Position numbers and translations under genes: made by a program
Part shown: in pieces, positions 43,072-54,949 of the stretch
Layout of the letters: each line of letters opens with the position of its first letter
Numbering within the stretch: the stretch's first letter is position 1
Notes under the pieces: generated by a model
What the model saw: the letters and a program-made list of their open reading frames with translations, nothing else
The model's database searches: none
Told to the model about the DNA's origin: nothing
DNA from: Chromatiaceae bacterium
GTDB lineage: Bacteria > Pseudomonadota > Gammaproteobacteria > Chromatiales > Chromatiaceae
Assembly (NCBI GenBank): GCA_027078745.1
Contig: JALWWO010000020.1
Location: 1-64,000 of the forward strand
Direction: 5' to 3'
DNA: 64,000 nucleotides

Positions 43072-43593
43072 TCAACTTTTCGCAAACCGTTCCACCTGGT
43101 CCAGGGGGATATGGTCGCCTGCATCCGCGCCATAATAGGCAGTAACGATCATGCCCCGCTTGTCGATAAGGAAATCGGCGGGTAACAGGTTGCCAGTCTT
43201 CATGCCCGCCATGCCCACCATCCCCATGCCTTTGAGCAAAGCAGGCATTCGCAGCATCATGGCCTTGATCTTTCCCCAGAGAGAAGAAGGGATCTTGAAA
43301 TCCTGATGAATGCGGTCGTCTGTGTTGGCGACCATGCGGAAGGGACGGGGTCTATAGGCGATGTACTGCCGAATCGCGGCTTCTCCAGAGGCGAAAACCA
43401 GGATGAGATCCAGATTTAGGGTCTTCAACCAATCCTTCTGCTGTGTAAGCTCATAGACCCGATAGTTGCAGAAGGGGCAGGTGGCTTCCCGAAACAGGGA
43501 GAGCCAGATTTTCCGGCCCTGATCGAGCCGGACTGGCTCGCCTTCCAGATCCCGCAGACTGAGCAGGGGAGGAGAAGTGGGAGGAACGATCAT
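43072..43593 (-). CDS. Redoxin (AhpC/TSA-like) with CPFC motif
   Basis: A 173-residue thioredoxin-fold protein of the AhpC/TSA type. The N-terminal SLRDLEGEPVRLDQG and LSLFREATCPFCNYRVYEL place a CPFC pair at the usual peroxidatic position. Later strands include RMVANTDDRIHQDF and PADFLIDKRGMIVTAYYG. A peroxide- or disulfide-reducing role is likely. GGAGGT is five bases before the ATG, which overlaps the stop of the upstream DedA-type gene by four bases, so it is the last gene of the carA-asd run. Confidence 0.8.
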   Translation of the reverse strand: MIVPPTSPPLLSLRDLEGEPVRLDQGRKIWLSLFREATCPFCNYRVYELTQQKDWLKTLNLDLILVFASGEAAIRQYIAYRPRPFRMVANTDDRIHQDFKIPSSLWGKIKAMMLRMPALLKGMGMVGMAGMKTGNLLPADFLIDKRGMIVTAYYGADAGDHIPLDQVERFAKS

Positions 43594-45566
43594 GGATTAC
43601 CTCCGCTTGGGCTTACCAACAATAAGGGTGCATTGGGTCCGGGCCGAGCGATTTGCAAGGGCGCCAGATCGGCTTGGATCTGTTGCAGTGGGCCTTGGGT
43701 ATCCGATTCCGTGAAGGGTAAGGCCAGCAAACCCAAGATCAAGCGCTTGCCCTGGGCCGTCACTGCACCCACCCAGAGTGGGCGGCCATCGGTGAGACGA
43801 TAGGCACTGGGCCATAGGCGCAGCACCAGCCGCCGTTCTCCCGCCAAATGCTTAACCCACCGCCAGCGCTCGTGCTGCCCTGCGTGCACATGGGGAATCA
43901 CCGGCAGTTCTTTCAAGGGTAGGTCGGGAGAGAGCAGGCGCAGAAAGCGCTGCCCGTTCAGATCCGGCCCCGTCGCCCAGCCCCGTGCTTCCAACAGCGA
44001 TCCCAGGGTTTCGGGATCTCCCGCATATTGCAGGTTCAGGGGTTGTCGGTGGCTGCCTCGCAGGTCCTGCCGGAACTGGGGCAACTGTCGCCAACCGCCG
44101 GCCAGCCATTGGGATTCCGTGAGCCATTGGGGTGCTGAGGTGGGTTGGTAGCGGGTGAAGTCTTGTCCATGGTGGTGCAAGCTGCTGAATCCAAAACTCA
44201 GCATCAGCGCACAGCAAGATACCGTGCTAATGCCCTGCCAAGAGGACAACTTTTGCGTATGGCGGCGCAGGGAGAGACCCAAGAGGGAGAGCCAGAGAAG
44301 ACCCAGGGCTAGGCTGGAGAGGATGTCAGTGAAATACTCCGCACCCAGGTACAGACGGGCTAGGATCACCGACAGGATGAGCAAGGTTGCTAGGGTATAA
44401 GGGATCCAACGCTTGGCTTGTGCCAAAGGGCCAGCGATCAAAATCGCCAGAAAGCCATAGATCAGGGTAGCGTTCAGCACGGGAAGGCTGGGAAAAGCCC
44501 AGGGGCCTACATCCAAGCCGATGTCTGGCCGAGTCATGCGGAACATGGGCTGCAAGAGCAGCCCGCCCAAGCTGAAAGCGAGGGCCGCCAGCCAATAATG
44601 GGCCTGTCGTCGCGCACCCCGAGACCACAACCAGAGGTAGACCCCCAGGCCCAGAGGCAGCACCACGGAAAAATCTCCCAACCGGTTCAGGGATACCATC
44701 AGATGATCGCCGATCGGCGTGTGCAGGCTGAGGGCAAAGGCCAAGGCGGTGCGGTTGAGCCAGAGTTCCGGCCTAGGGGCCAGAGCAACACCGCCGACCA
44801 GTACCAAGACCCCAGTTGCCAACACCAGCAGGCCCGCCAACGCGCTGAGGGTTTTGGCGTCGGGATGCTGAGGATCGGCCAGGGCGCGGGCCACTTCCCC
44901 CAGATGGGGATGAAAATCCGCCCAGCGCAGCAAGTCTTCCACCCAACGACTTGCACGGCGGCTGAGGGCCTGGAATAGCCGGCGGGCGAGCCAAGCAGCC
45001 AGCCAGAGCATTCCCACTAGGAACAGGCCCAAGAGGACCAGATTCATGGCAGCTTCCGCAGCGAGTTCTAGGGAAGCCCCGAACACGATGCCCGGCAGCA
45101 GATAGGCAGGCGCCCAGGCGAAGGCAGAGACCACATTGGCGAAGAGAAAGCGCCCGGGCGATAGGCCCATCATGCCCGCCACCAGGGGAATCACTGCCCG
45201 CACCGGCCCCACGAAGCGCCCGAAGGCCACGCTCTTACCGCCGTACTTGGCGAAGAAGCGCTCCCCGGTTTCCAAGGATTCCGGATGATGGGAGAAGGGC
45301 CAGATCGTCCGCAGCCGATCTTGGAAATGATGGCCGACCCAATAGCTCAATCCGTCCCCCAGCACTGCCCCCAGCACCGCCCAAAGGCAGGTAGGCCAGA
45401 AATCCAAAGCACCCAGGGCGATGAGGGCGCCGGCACCCACCAATAAGGTGGCGCCGGGCACCAGCAGCCCCACCACCGCCAGGGATTCCCCGAAGGCGAC
45501 GAGAAAGACCAGCAGATAGGCCCATTGGGGATGGGCGGAGATCCAAGCCAGCAGATCAGCCCACAT
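43590..45566 (-). CDS. DedA-PAP2-LssY multidomain membrane protein with degenerate PAP2 site
   Basis: A 658-residue protein with three parts: a DedA/SNARE-associated domain (about 1-200, with FGESLAVVGLLVPGATLLV and FGRFVGPVRAVIPLVAGMMG), a PAP2-like six-helix domain (about 240-435) and a C-terminal LssY-like domain (WLTESQWLAGGWRQLPQ...). In the PAP2 part the motif expected as PSGH reads FPSLPVLNATL and the expected H...D reads YLGAEYFTDIL, so both catalytic histidines are missing. It is therefore probably a lipid-handling protein without phosphatase activity. ATG at 45566 has GGAG nine bases upstream. Confidence 0.85.
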   Translation of the reverse strand: MWADLLAWISAHPQWAYLLVFLVAFGESLAVVGLLVPGATLLVGAGALIALGALDFWPTCLWAVLGAVLGDGLSYWVGHHFQDRLRTIWPFSHHPESLETGERFFAKYGGKSVAFGRFVGPVRAVIPLVAGMMGLSPGRFLFANVVSAFAWAPAYLLPGIVFGASLELAAEAAMNLVLLGLFLVGMLWLAAWLARRLFQALSRRASRWVEDLLRWADFHPHLGEVARALADPQHPDAKTLSALAGLLVLATGVLVLVGGVALAPRPELWLNRTALAFALSLHTPIGDHLMVSLNRLGDFSVVLPLGLGVYLWLWSRGARRQAHYWLAALAFSLGGLLLQPMFRMTRPDIGLDVGPWAFPSLPVLNATLIYGFLAILIAGPLAQAKRWIPYTLATLLILSVILARLYLGAEYFTDILSSLALGLLWLSLLGLSLRRHTQKLSSWQGISTVSCCALMLSFGFSSLHHHGQDFTRYQPTSAPQWLTESQWLAGGWRQLPQFRQDLRGSHRQPLNLQYAGDPETLGSLLEARGWATGPDLNGQRFLRLLSPDLPLKELPVIPHVHAGQHERWRWVKHLAGERRLVLRLWPSAYRLTDGRPLWVGAVTAQGKRLILGLLALPFTESDTQGPLQQIQADLAPLQIARPGPNAPLLLVSPSGGNP

Positions 45567-45596
45567 GCTTGGGATCTCCAAGATCAAACAATGGAA

Positions 45597-46733
45597 TCAG
45601 GCTTGCTGCCAATCCAAGATCAGCCGGAGCACCCGCCGTAGGGGTTCCGCCGCTCCCCAGAGCAACTGATCCCCCACGGTGAAGGCGTTCAAATACTGTT
45701 CCCCGAGCTGGAGAGTGCGGAGGCGGCCCACGGGAATCTTCAGCGTGCCAGTTACCGCCGCGGGCGAAAGCTGGGCTGCGGTGGCTTCCCGCTCGTTGGG
45801 CACCAGCTGCACCCAATCGTTGGACGCGGCGAGGATCTCTTCCACTTCCCGCACCGGAATCGCTTCCCGCAGCTTGATAACCAGGCCTTGGCTGTGGCAG
45901 CGCATGGCGCCGACGCGCACGCAGGTGCCATCCACTGGAATAGGATCTGCTTGACGGCCCAGAATCTTGTTGGTCTCCACCATGCCCTTCCATTCCTCTC
46001 GGCTCTGGCCGTTGGGCATGGGGCGGTCGATCCAGGGAATCAGGCTGCCTGCCAGGGGAACGCCAAACTGTTCCCTGGGGAAATCCTCGGCTTGCATGGT
46101 GGTGGTGACCGCTCGGTCGATGTCGAGGATTGCGGCGGCGGGATCTGCGAGCAAGTCTTGGCTGCCCCTGTGCAACGCACCCATCTGAAGCAACAGCTCC
46201 CGCATGTGCTTGGCTCCCGCGCCGGAAGCCGCCTGATAGGTCATGGCGGTCACCCATTCCACCAGATCTCGCTTCATGAGGCCGCCGATAGCCATGAGCA
46301 TAAGGCTCACAGTGCAGTTGCCGCCGATGAAATCCCGCTTGCCCGCGGCTAGGGCGGCTTGGATCTGATCCAAATTCACCGGGTCCAACACGATGAGGCT
46401 CTCCGGCTCCATGCGCCGAGTGGAAGCCGCATCGATCCAATAACCCTGCCAACCGCGCCCCCGCAGCTTGTCATAGATAGCGCTGGTGTAGCTGCCCCCC
46501 TGACAGCTGAGAATCACATCCATGGATTCTAGGGCTTGGAGATCCCTAGCATCCCGCAAGGGGGCGCTGCCCTGGCCCACATCCGGCCCCGGCTGACCTA
46601 CTTGGGAAGTGGTGAAGAAAACGGGTTCTGGAATCTGGGCGAAATCCCCTTCTTCCCGCATGCGCGCCAAGAGCACGGAACCCACCATGCCCCGCCAGCC
46701 CACGAATCCCACCCGATTGACGTTCTGCGCCAT
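45597..46733 (-). CDS. asd: Aspartate-semialdehyde dehydrogenase
   Basis: A 378-residue enzyme of the gammaproteobacterial Asd class, making aspartate semialdehyde for lysine, methionine, threonine and diaminopimelate. NADP site [18 protein letters not shown], catalytic C140 in [15 protein letters not shown], and substrate-binding [15 protein letters not shown] are present. It lies five bases after leuB and nine bases before the asd-downstream DedA frame, in one long minus-strand operon. Confidence 0.95.
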   Translation of the reverse strand: MAQNVNRVGFVGWRGMVGSVLLARMREEGDFAQIPEPVFFTTSQVGQPGPDVGQGSAPLRDARDLQALESMDVILSCQGGSYTSAIYDKLRGRGWQGYWIDAASTRRMEPESLIVLDPVNLDQIQAALAAGKRDFIGGNCTVSLMLMAIGGLMKRDLVEWVTAMTYQAASGAGAKHMRELLLQMGALHRGSQDLLADPAAAILDIDRAVTTTMQAEDFPREQFGVPLAGSLIPWIDRPMPNGQSREEWKGMVETNKILGRQADPIPVDGTCVRVGAMRCHSQGLVIKLREAIPVREVEEILAASNDWVQLVPNEREATAAQLSPAAVTGTLKIPVGRLRTLQLGEQYLNAFTVGDQLLWGAAEPLRRVLRLILDWQQA

Positions 46734-46738
46734 ATGTC

Positions 46739-47827
46739 CTACTCCGTGTCCAAGCGTTCCAGGGCGGCCAGCACCGCATCCCCCATCTCCCGAGTGCCCA
46801 CCTGCCGTTTGCCCGGGGACAGGATGTCCGCCGTGCGCAGGCCCCGATCCAGCACCTGCCCCACCGCCTGTTCGATGCGATCTGCGGTAGCACTGTCCTC
46901 GAAGGTATACCGGAGCATCATGGCTACGGACAGAATGGTGGCCAAAGGATTGGCCAAGTTTTTTCCGGCAATGTCCGGTGCAGAGCCGTGAATGGGCTCG
47001 TACAGCCCCTTGCCCAGCTCGTCCAGGGAGGCGGAGGGCAACATGCCGATAGAACCGGTGAGCATGGCGGCTGCGTCGGAAAGGATGTCGCCAAACAGAT
47101 TGGTAGTTACCATCACATCGAACTGCTTAGGCGCGCGTATGAGCTGCATAGCCGCGTTGTCCACATAGAGATGGGTTAATTCCACATCCTCATAGCGGGA
47201 CGCCAGGTTCGTCATCTCCTCCCGCCAAAGTTCCGTGCACTCCAACACATTGGCCTTGTCCACCGAGCAGACCCGCCGGTTCCGCTTGCGGGCGATCTCA
47301 AAGGCCATCCGACCGATGCGGCGGATCTCCGATTCCGTATAGATCAGGGTGTTCACGCCTACCCGCTGCCCGTCCTCCCGCACATGAACCCCGCGGGGAT
47401 GGCCGAAATAGATGCCGCCGGTCAGTTCCCGCACGATGAGCAGATCCAAACCGGAGACCACTTCGGGGCGCAGGGTGGAGGCTTCCACCAGCTGGGGATA
47501 GAGCAGGGCAGGCCGCAGGTTGGCGAAGAACCCCAGGGCGCTCCGCAAGCCCAGCAAGCCCTTCTCCGGCCGCCGCTCGATGGGCAGGGATTCCCACTGA
47601 GGACCCCCCACCGCACCCAGCAGGATCGCATCGGCTTCCCGGGCCTTTTCCAAGGTTTCCTCAGGCAGGGGCTGGCCGCAAGCATCGATGGCGCTGCCCC
47701 CGATCGGGGCTTCTTCCATCTGGATGTCCAGGCCTCGGTTGTCCCGCAGATAGGACAGCACCTTGACCGCCTCTCCCACGATCTCAGGGCCGATCCCATC
47801 GCCGGGCAATAGGAGTATTTTTTTCAC
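46739..47827 (-). CDS. leuB: 3-isopropylmalate dehydrogenase
   Basis: A 362-residue enzyme of leucine synthesis. It starts with GTG at 47827 (GGAAGG upstream) and has [12 protein letters not shown], the substrate-binding arginines in [29 protein letters not shown] and the metal/NAD region [21 protein letters not shown]. It follows leuD by six bases. Confidence 0.96.
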   Translation of the reverse strand: MKKILLLPGDGIGPEIVGEAVKVLSYLRDNRGLDIQMEEAPIGGSAIDACGQPLPEETLEKAREADAILLGAVGGPQWESLPIERRPEKGLLGLRSALGFFANLRPALLYPQLVEASTLRPEVVSGLDLLIVRELTGGIYFGHPRGVHVREDGQRVGVNTLIYTESEIRRIGRMAFEIARKRNRRVCSVDKANVLECTELWREEMTNLASRYEDVELTHLYVDNAAMQLIRAPKQFDVMVTTNLFGDILSDAAAMLTGSIGMLPSASLDELGKGLYEPIHGSAPDIAGKNLANPLATILSVAMMLRYTFEDSATADRIEQAVGQVLDRGLRTADILSPGKRQVGTREMGDAVLAALERLDTE

Positions 47828-47833
47828 GGTATT

Positions 47834-48484
47834 TTACCTTCCGGTTGCTCGGAATAACCAAGGCGCTTCCGCGCGCCTGCGCTGCTCGTAAGCTCGAATC
47901 GCCTCCGCATGTTGCAGGGTAAGCCCGATCTCATCTAGCCCTTCTAGCAGGCAATGTTTGCGGAAGGGATCCACCAAAAAGGACAGGACTTCCCCCGATC
48001 CGGTGGTGAGCGTCTGGGCTAGCAGATCCACTGTGATTTCCAGGGCCTGTTCGCCCGTCGCTTCCTGAAAGAGGTGATCGATGGTGGTGCTGTCCAGGAC
48101 GATGGGCAGCAAGCCGTTTTTGAAGCAGTTGTTGAAAAAGATGTCCGCGAAGCTCGGGGCCAGCAGCACCCGAAAGCCGTAATCCATCAGGGCCCAAGGG
48201 GCATGTTCCCGAGAGGAGCCGCAGCCGAAGTTCTCCCGCGTCAGCAGGATGGAAGCCCCCGCATAGCGGGGATCGTTCAGTACGAAATTCGGATTTTTGG
48301 GCCGGTGGGTGCAATCCATGCCCGGCTCGCCTCGATCTAGGTAGCGCCATTCATCGAAGAGATAGGGCCCGAAGCCCGTGCGCTGAATGCTTTTGAGAAA
48401 CTGCTTGGGAATGATGGCGTCCGTGTCCACATTGGCCCGATCCAAGGGACATACCTTGCCCGTGAAACGCTGAAATTTCTCCAT
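47834..48484 (-). CDS. leuD: 3-isopropylmalate dehydratase, small subunit
   Basis: A 216-residue subunit with [28 protein letters not shown] and the [13 protein letters not shown] motifs. A longer in-frame reading extends into leuC, but ATG at 48484 overlaps the leuC stop by one base (TAATG) and gives the family's normal start ([22 protein letters not shown]). Confidence 0.95.
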   Translation of the reverse strand: MEKFQRFTGKVCPLDRANVDTDAIIPKQFLKSIQRTGFGPYLFDEWRYLDRGEPGMDCTHRPKNPNFVLNDPRYAGASILLTRENFGCGSSREHAPWALMDYGFRVLLAPSFADIFFNNCFKNGLLPIVLDSTTIDHLFQEATGEQALEITVDLLAQTLTTGSGEVLSFLVDPFRKHCLLEGLDEIGLTLQHAEAIRAYEQRRRAEAPWLFRATGR

Positions 48485-49884
48485 TAGCCTGTCCTCAGGT
48501 CTACGAAATGGCCAGCGATGGCGGCGGCAGCGGCCATGGCCGGGCTGACCAAATGGGTGCGCCCTCCCTGTCCCTGACGGCCCTCGAAATTGCGGTTCGA
48601 AGTGGAAGCACAGCGCTCCCCGGGCTCCAGGCGGTCTGCGTTCATGGCCAGGCACATGGAGCAGCCGGGATCCCGCCATTCGAAACCCGCTTCCCGAAAG
48701 ATCTGATCCAATCCTTCCGCCTCCGCCTGAGCCTTCACCAGACCAGAGCCCGGCACCACCAGGGCTTGCCGGATGCGATCCGCCACCCGCTGCCCCCGCA
48801 CCACAGCGGCCGCCGCCCGCAGGTCTTCGATGCGTCCGTTGGTGCAGGATCCGATGAAGACCCGATCCAAGGGAATCGCGGTCATGGGAGTGCCCGGCTG
48901 CAAGTCCATGTAATCCAAGGCCCGCTGGAAGCTGGCGGCGCGGACGGGATCCGCCTCTGCTCGGGGATCGGGCACAGCTCCATGGATGGGCACCACCATT
49001 TCCGGCGAAGTGCCCCAGGTCACCTGAGGGGCGATGGTGGCGGCATCCAAGCGCACCACCTGATCGAACTGAGCATCTGGGTCGCTCACCAGGGTGCGCC
49101 AATACTTTGCCGCTTGTTCAAAAGCTGCTCTCTGGGGCGCGAAGGGACGGCCGCGCAGATATTCGATGGTTTTCTCGTCCACGCCCACCAATCCGGCGCG
49201 AGCACCGGCCTCAATGGCCATGTTGCACAGCGTCATGCGCCCTTCCATGGAAAGGGCTTGCACAGCGGGGCCGCCGAACTCGATGACGAAGCCCGTGCCC
49301 CCTGCGGTGCCGATGGTCCCAATGATGGCCAGGATCAGATCCTTGGCCGTAACCCCTTCTCCCAAGGTACCTTCCACCTGGATCAACAGGGTTTTGGATT
49401 TGCGCTGCAGCAGGCACTGGGTGGCAAGCACATGTTCCACCTCCGAGGTGCCGATGCCGAAGGCCAGGGCGCCGAACGCCCCGTGGGTGGAGGTGTGGGA
49501 ATCGCCGCAAACAATGGTCGTGCCCGGCAGGGTAAAGCCCTGTTCTGGCCCGATCACATGCACGATGCCTTGGCGGGGATCGTGCATGGGCAGTTCGGTG
49601 ATGCCGAACTCGGCGCAGTTGCGATCCAGGGTTTCCACTTGCAGGCGGGAGATGGGATCTGCGATGCCCTGATCCCGATCCTTTGTGGGTACATTGTGAT
49701 CGGGCACCGCCAAACTGTTCTCCGGTCGCCAGGGCTTGCGGCCGCTGAGGCGCAGGCCTTCAAAGGCTTGGGGGGAGGTCACTTCATGGATTAGATGACG
49801 GTCGATGTAGAGCAATGCGGTGCCCTCTTCCTGACGCACCACATGGGCATCCCAGATCTTTTCGTACAGGGTTTTCGCACCCAT
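48484..49884 (-). CDS. leuC: 3-isopropylmalate dehydratase, large subunit
   Basis: A 466-residue aconitase-family subunit with the 4Fe-4S cysteines in [14 protein letters not shown] and [22 protein letters not shown] and [21 protein letters not shown] confirm LeuC. The start ATG at 49884 has GAGG just upstream. It forms the heterodimer with LeuD and lies 14 bases after greA. Confidence 0.96.
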   Translation of the reverse strand: MGAKTLYEKIWDAHVVRQEEGTALLYIDRHLIHEVTSPQAFEGLRLSGRKPWRPENSLAVPDHNVPTKDRDQGIADPISRLQVETLDRNCAEFGITELPMHDPRQGIVHVIGPEQGFTLPGTTIVCGDSHTSTHGAFGALAFGIGTSEVEHVLATQCLLQRKSKTLLIQVEGTLGEGVTAKDLILAIIGTIGTAGGTGFVIEFGGPAVQALSMEGRMTLCNMAIEAGARAGLVGVDEKTIEYLRGRPFAPQRAAFEQAAKYWRTLVSDPDAQFDQVVRLDAATIAPQVTWGTSPEMVVPIHGAVPDPRAEADPVRAASFQRALDYMDLQPGTPMTAIPLDRVFIGSCTNGRIEDLRAAAAVVRGQRVADRIRQALVVPGSGLVKAQAEAEGLDQIFREAGFEWRDPGCSMCLAMNADRLEPGERCASTSNRNFEGRQGQGGRTHLVSPAMAAAAAIAGHFVDLRTG

Positions 49885-49898
49885 CCTCGACCTCGGCT

Positions 49899-50375
49899 TT
49901 AGAGATAATGCACGGCGAGGATCTCAAATTCCCGCCGACCGCTGGGGGTTTTCACTTGGACCACCTCTCCTTCGTACTTCCCCAAGAGGGCCCGAGCGAT
50001 GGGAGAGCTGACAGAGATCTTACCCGCTTTGAAATCCGCTTCTTCATCACCCACGATTTGAAAACGGTGTTCGGTCTCCCCATCGGATTCCACCACATCC
50101 ACAGTCACGCCGAAGACGACCCGACCATCTCGGGGCAGTTGTTTTACATCGATCACCTGGGCGCGGGAGAGCTTGGCTTCCAGATCTTGAATGCGCCCCT
50201 CGATAAAACTCTGCCGTTCTCGGGCCGCATGGTACTCTGCATTTTCCTTGAGGTCGCCGTGCGCCCTGGCTTCCGCGATGGCTTCGATGATTTTGTGCCG
50301 TTCCACTCGCTTGAGCTGATCCAGTTCCGCGCGCAGCTTTTTCGCGCCCTGTACCGTCATAGGAATTTTCTGCAT
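49899..50375 (-). CDS. greA: Transcription elongation factor GreA
   Basis: A 158-residue factor that rescues backtracked RNA polymerase. The N-terminal coiled coil carries the acidic tip [15 protein letters not shown], and the C-terminal FKBP-like domain ends [24 protein letters not shown] at 50375 ([15 protein letters not shown]) is the normal family start; the frame is open upstream. It lies 53 bases after carB on the same strand, a common gammaproteobacterial order. Confidence 0.95.
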   Translation of the reverse strand: MQKIPMTVQGAKKLRAELDQLKRVERHKIIEAIAEARAHGDLKENAEYHAARERQSFIEGRIQDLEAKLSRAQVIDVKQLPRDGRVVFGVTVDVVESDGETEHRFQIVGDEEADFKAGKISVSSPIARALLGKYEGEVVQVKTPSGRREFEILAVHYL

Positions 50376-50428
50376 AGTTTCCACTACCGCGCCTCCCGCA
50401 TTCAGCGGGAAGAACGGGTACCTCCTTA

Positions 50429-53400
50429 TCAATACAAATCTTGCAATCGATTGACGCCGACAGCATCTCGCTGTTTCAAGGCGAGGCAAGTCGCCTCCGC
50501 GCCGGCGATGGTCGTGGTGTAGCTGACCTTGTGTTGCAAGGCAGCTCGGCGGATCTCCGCAGAATCTGCGATGGCTTTGGCACCCTCCGTGGTGTTGACG
50601 ATCAGGCTCACTTCCCGATTCTTAATCATGTCCACAATATGGGGGCGACCCTCTTGAACCTTGTTGACGCTAGTGCACGGGATCCCTGCCGCCCGCACCG
50701 CCGCTGCTGTACCTTGAGTACCATAGAGTTGGAAGCCGAGTTCCAGCAGATCCCGCGCTACCCGAACCAGCCGGCCCTTGTCCGCATCTCGCACGCTCAG
50801 CAGGGCTTTTCCCCGCGCTGGCAGGCGAGTACCTGCCGCGAGCTGGGCCTTGCCGAAGGCTTCCCCAAAGGTTGCGCCGATCCCCATGACCTCGCCGGTA
50901 GATTTCATCTCGGGCCCCAAGAGCGTATCCACGCCGGGGAACTTGATGAAGGGGAAGACTGCCTCCTTAACAAAATAATGTTTGGGCGGGCATTCCTGGG
51001 AAAAACCCTGCTGGGCCAGCGTCTGACCCACCATGCACCGAGCCGCCACCTTGGCGAGGGGCACCCCGATCGCTTTGGACACGAAGGGCACGGTGCGGGA
51101 AGCTCGCGGATTTACTTCCAAAAGATAGATTTCTTCCCCCTGAATGGCGAACTGGGCATTCATCAGCCCCACCACCTGAAGCGCTTGACCCAGCTTGCTC
51201 ATCTGCTCCCGCATCCGATCCTGAATCGCCGGAGACAGGGTATAAGGGGGCAGGGAGCAGGCGGAATCCCCAGAATGAACCCCCGCCTGCTCGATGTGTT
51301 CCAGGATGCCTCCGATGAGCACGGATTCCCCATCGCAGACCGCATCCACATCCACTTCGATGGCATCGTCTAGAAAGCGATCCAACAGCACCGGCGATTC
51401 GAAGGAAACGCGCACAGCGTCTCGGATGTAGCGGCCGAGTTCCTGATCGTTATAGACCACCTCCATGGCGCGTCCGCCGAGCACATAGGAGGGACGGACG
51501 ACCAGGGGATACCCGATGTCCGCCGCCAGGGCGTGGGCTTCCTCCTCGCTGCGGGCCGTGGCATTGGAGGGCTGGCGCAGATTGAGTTCCTGAATCATCT
51601 GCTGGAAGCGTTCCCGATTTTCGGCCAGATCGATGGCATCCGGGCTGGTGCCGATGATGGGCACGCCGGCCGCTTCTAGGGCGCGGGCGAGCTTCAGAGG
51701 GGTCTGTCCCCCGTACTGCACGATGACCCCGATAGGCTTTTCTTTGTGCACGATCTCCAGCACATCTTCCAGGGTCAATGGTTCGAAATAGAGGCGGTCC
51801 GAGGTGTCGTAATCTGTGGATACGGTTTCCGGATTGCAGTTGACCATGAGGGTCTCATAGCCATCTTCCCGCAGGGCGAGGGCAGCGTGGACGCAGCAGT
51901 AATCGAATTCGATGCCCTGACCGATGCGGTTGGGGCCGCCTCCCAAGACCATGATCTTCTGCCGGTCGCTGGGCGCTGCCTCGCATTCTTCTTCATAGGT
52001 GGAATACAAATAGGCGGTGCTGCTGGCAAACTCTGCGGCGCAAGTGTCCACCCGCTTGAAAACGGGCCGAATGCCGAGGGCGTGGCGGCGGGTGCGGATT
52101 TCTTGCTCCCCGCAGCCGGTCAGCACCCCGAGGCGGCGGTCGGAGAAGCCCTTGCGCTTGAGAAAGCGCAGGCGTTCCGGTGTGAGCCCTTCGCAGCCTT
52201 GTTCCTGGATCTCCGCTTCCAACCGCACCAACTCTTCGATCTGGGCGAGGAACCAGGGGTCGATGGCAGAACAGTCTTGCACTTCTTCTAGAGATAACCC
52301 CGCCCGAAAGGCATCCGCCACATAGAAGAGCCGATCTGGCCCAGGCTGGCGCAGTTCTTGTCGAAGACGGGCGCGCACGTCCGGCTGCTGGAGATCCAGC
52401 ACTTCTTCCAGGCCATAGCGATCGGTTTCCAGACTGCGCAGGGCTTTTTGCAAGGATTCCTGGAAAGTGCGGCCGATGGCCATGACTTCCCCCACGGATT
52501 TCATCTGGGTGGTGAGGCGGTCATCTGCCTGGGGAAACTTTTCGAAGGCGAACCGAGGGATCTTGGTCACCACATAATCGATGCTCGGTTCGAAAGAAGC
52601 GGGGGTTGCCCCGCCGGTGATCTCGTTTTCCAGCTCATCTAGGGTATAGCCCACCGCCAGCTTGGCGGCCACCTTGGCGATGGGAAAACCGGTGGCCTTG
52701 GAAGCCAGCGCCGAGGAACGGGAGACCCGCGGGTTCATCTCGATGATGATCATGCGGCCATCTTTGGGGTTGATGGCGAACTGCACGTTGGAACCGCCGG
52801 TATCCACGCCGATCTCTCGCAGGACGGCGAGGGAGGCGTTCCGCATGCGCTGATATTCCTTATCCGTCAGGGTCTGGGCGGGGGCAACCGTGATGGAATC
52901 CCCCGTATGAATACCCATGGGATCGAGGTTTTCGATGGAGCAGACGATGATGCAATTGTCCGCCCGATCCCGCACCACTTCCATCTCAAATTCCTTCCAT
53001 CCCAGGACAGATTCTTCGATGAGCAGCTCGCTGGTGGGGGAGAGATCCAGCCCGCGGCGGCAGATCTCTTCAAACTCCTCTTGATTGTAGGCGATGCCGC
53101 CGCCGGAACCGCCCAGGGTGAAGGAAGGGCGGATGATGACGGGAAAGCCGATCTGGGCTTGCACCTGATGAGCTTCTTCCAAACTGTGGGCGATGGCAGA
53201 TTTGGGCATGTCCAGCCCGATTTTTTTCATGGCCTGGCGGAAGAGATCCCGATCTTCCGCCTTGTCGATGGCGGTTTGAGAAGCGCCGATCAGTTCCACT
53301 TGGTAGCGTTCCAGCACCCCTTCCCGCACCAGATCCAGAGCAGTATTCAAGGCGGTCTGCCCCCCCATGGTGGGCAGCAGGGCATCGGGTCGTTCCCGTT

Positions 53401-53635
53401 CGATGATCCGAGCTAGGGTCTGCCAATGGATGGGTTCGATATAGGTAGCATCCGCCATCTCGGGATCAGTCATGATGGTGGCGGGGTTGGAGTTCACCAA
53501 AATGACCCGGTAGCCCTCTTCCCGCAGGGCTTTGCAGGCCTGCGCGCCGGAATAGTCGAATTCACAGGCTTGACCGATGACGATGGGGCCGGCGCCGATG
53601 AGAAGAATGCTGTGCAGATCAGTACGCTTAGGCAT
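50429..53635 (-). CDS. carB: Carbamoyl-phosphate synthase, large subunit
   Basis: A 1068-residue two-module synthase (two ATP-grasp halves, oligomerisation region, C-terminal MGS-like allosteric domain). Motifs include [50 protein letters not shown] and a final [11 protein letters not shown]. It makes carbamoyl phosphate for pyrimidines and arginine with CarA, encoded 48 bases upstream. Confidence 0.97.
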   Translation of the reverse strand: MPKRTDLHSILLIGAGPIVIGQACEFDYSGAQACKALREEGYRVILVNSNPATIMTDPEMADATYIEPIHWQTLARIIERERPDALLPTMGGQTALNTALDLVREGVLERYQVELIGASQTAIDKAEDRDLFRQAMKKIGLDMPKSAIAHSLEEAHQVQAQIGFPVIIRPSFTLGGSGGGIAYNQEEFEEICRRGLDLSPTSELLIEESVLGWKEFEMEVVRDRADNCIIVCSIENLDPMGIHTGDSITVAPAQTLTDKEYQRMRNASLAVLREIGVDTGGSNVQFAINPKDGRMIIIEMNPRVSRSSALASKATGFPIAKVAAKLAVGYTLDELENEITGGATPASFEPSIDYVVTKIPRFAFEKFPQADDRLTTQMKSVGEVMAIGRTFQESLQKALRSLETDRYGLEEVLDLQQPDVRARLRQELRQPGPDRLFYVADAFRAGLSLEEVQDCSAIDPWFLAQIEELVRLEAEIQEQGCEGLTPERLRFLKRKGFSDRRLGVLTGCGEQEIRTRRHALGIRPVFKRVDTCAAEFASSTAYLYSTYEEECEAAPSDRQKIMVLGGGPNRIGQGIEFDYCCVHAALALREDGYETLMVNCNPETVSTDYDTSDRLYFEPLTLEDVLEIVHKEKPIGVIVQYGGQTPLKLARALEAAGVPIIGTSPDAIDLAENRERFQQMIQELNLRQPSNATARSEEEAHALAADIGYPLVVRPSYVLGGRAMEVVYNDQELGRYIRDAVRVSFESPVLLDRFLDDAIEVDVDAVCDGESVLIGGILEHIEQAGVHSGDSACSLPPYTLSPAIQDRMREQMSKLGQALQVVGLMNAQFAIQGEEIYLLEVNPRASRTVPFVSKAIGVPLAKVAARCMVGQTLAQQGFSQECPPKHYFVKEAVFPFIKFPGVDTLLGPEMKSTGEVMGIGATFGEAFGKAQLAAGTRLPARGKALLSVRDADKGRLVRVARDLLELGFQLYGTQGTAAAVRAAGIPCTSVNKVQEGRPHIVDMIKNREVSLIVNTTEGAKAIADSAEIRRAALQHKVSYTTTIAGAEATCLALKQRDAVGVNRLQDLY

Positions 53636-53683
53636 GGGGATCTCGATAAAAGGGACAGCAGAGGGGCAATAGGGGAACGGGAA

Positions 53684-54835
53684 TTAGGTTCTCGCCCGCA
53701 TCAATTCGATGAAGTGATCGAACAAGGGGGCTGCATCCTGGGGGCCTGGGCTGGCTTCCGGATGGCCCTGGAAGCCGAAAGCCGGTTTCTCCCGATGATG
53801 GATGCCCTGTAAGGAGCCATCGAACAGGGAACGATGGGTGGGCCGAAGGGCGTCGGGCAAGTCTTCCTCTGCCACCGCAAAGCCATGGTTCTGGCTGGTG
53901 ATCAGGACGCGCCCTGTGTCCAGATCCACCACCGGATGATTGGCGCCGTGATGGCCGAACTTCATCTTGTGGGTGCGGGCACCGCAGGCTAAGCCTAGCA
54001 GTTGATGACCCAAGCAGATGCCGAACAGGGGTACCGAAGCTTCCAAAAGGGTCTGAATCGCTTCGATGGCATAGGTGCAGGGTTCTGGGTCGCCAGGGCC
54101 GTTGGAAAGGAACACCCCCTGAGGCTGTAAGGCGAGCACTTCTTCGGCAGGCATCTGAGCGGGCACTACGGTGATTCGGCAACCCCGATCCACCAGCATC
54201 CGCAGAATATTGCGTTTGATGCCGTAATCATAGGCGACCACATGGTAGGGCAGTTTCTCGGCGATAGGATGGGGGGTTGCCGGAAAGCCTGTTTCCCATC
54301 GCCAAGTGCCTTGGGCCCATTCGTAAGGAGTAGCTGTGGTCACCGCCTGGGCCAGATCTATTCCTTTCAGCCCGGGAAAGGAACGGGCCGCTTCTACTGC
54401 GGCCGTCTCATCCAGATCACCTGCTTGGAGACAGCCGTTCAGAGATCCTTTCTCCCGCAGCATGCGCGTCAGCCGGCGGGTATCGATGTCCGCAATTCCT
54501 GGAATGCCCTGATCGCGCAGATAAGCGCTCAGATCGCCTTGAGTTCGCCAGTTGCTCGGGCGGGGCGGTAGGTCGCGGATGATCAAGCCTGCTGCGTGAA
54601 TGTGTGAGGACTCTTCATCCGCTGCATTGACGCCTACATTGCCGATATGGGGGTAGGTGAGGGTGACCAGCTGATTCCGATAAGAAGGATCGGTGAGGAT
54701 CTCTTGATAGCCGGTCATGGCCGTGTTGAACACCACTTCCCCCAAGCTTTGCGTTTCCGCACCGATGGACAGGCCGCGAAAAATAGAACCATCTTCTAAG
54801 GCTAAAATCGCTCGCTTCAATCGTCTGCTCCGCAT
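53684..54835 (-). CDS. carA: Carbamoyl-phosphate synthase, small (glutaminase) subunit
   Basis: A 383-residue subunit with an N-terminal CarA domain ([16 protein letters not shown]) and a class I glutamine amidotransferase domain with [15 protein letters not shown] (catalytic Cys) and a C-terminal [12 protein letters not shown] (catalytic His). ATG at 54835 has AGGA four bases upstream; a TTG at 54820 with GGAG seven bases upstream is an equally good alternative start. It heads the long minus-strand run. Confidence 0.95.
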   Translation of the reverse strand: MRSRRLKRAILALEDGSIFRGLSIGAETQSLGEVVFNTAMTGYQEILTDPSYRNQLVTLTYPHIGNVGVNAADEESSHIHAAGLIIRDLPPRPSNWRTQGDLSAYLRDQGIPGIADIDTRRLTRMLREKGSLNGCLQAGDLDETAAVEAARSFPGLKGIDLAQAVTTATPYEWAQGTWRWETGFPATPHPIAEKLPYHVVAYDYGIKRNILRMLVDRGCRITVVPAQMPAEEVLALQPQGVFLSNGPGDPEPCTYAIEAIQTLLEASVPLFGICLGHQLLGLACGARTHKMKFGHHGANHPVVDLDTGRVLITSQNHGFAVAEEDLPDALRPTHRSLFDGSLQGIHHREKPAFGFQGHPEASPGPQDAAPLFDHFIELMRART

Positions 54836-54949
54836 CCTGTCCTAAGTTCAACCGCCGGAATTCTATTGAACTGGGGCTTTTCTGTCCATGTGCAGCAGCC
54901 GCAGCCAGCGCTGTCTATGCTGAAAATCAAAGAACCAGGAGTGATGGAG

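Noticed and set aside
48508-49794. 428-residue plus-strand frame opposite leuC
   Set aside because: Antisense shadow of a GC-rich gene; composition His/Gly/Gln-rich without any motif.
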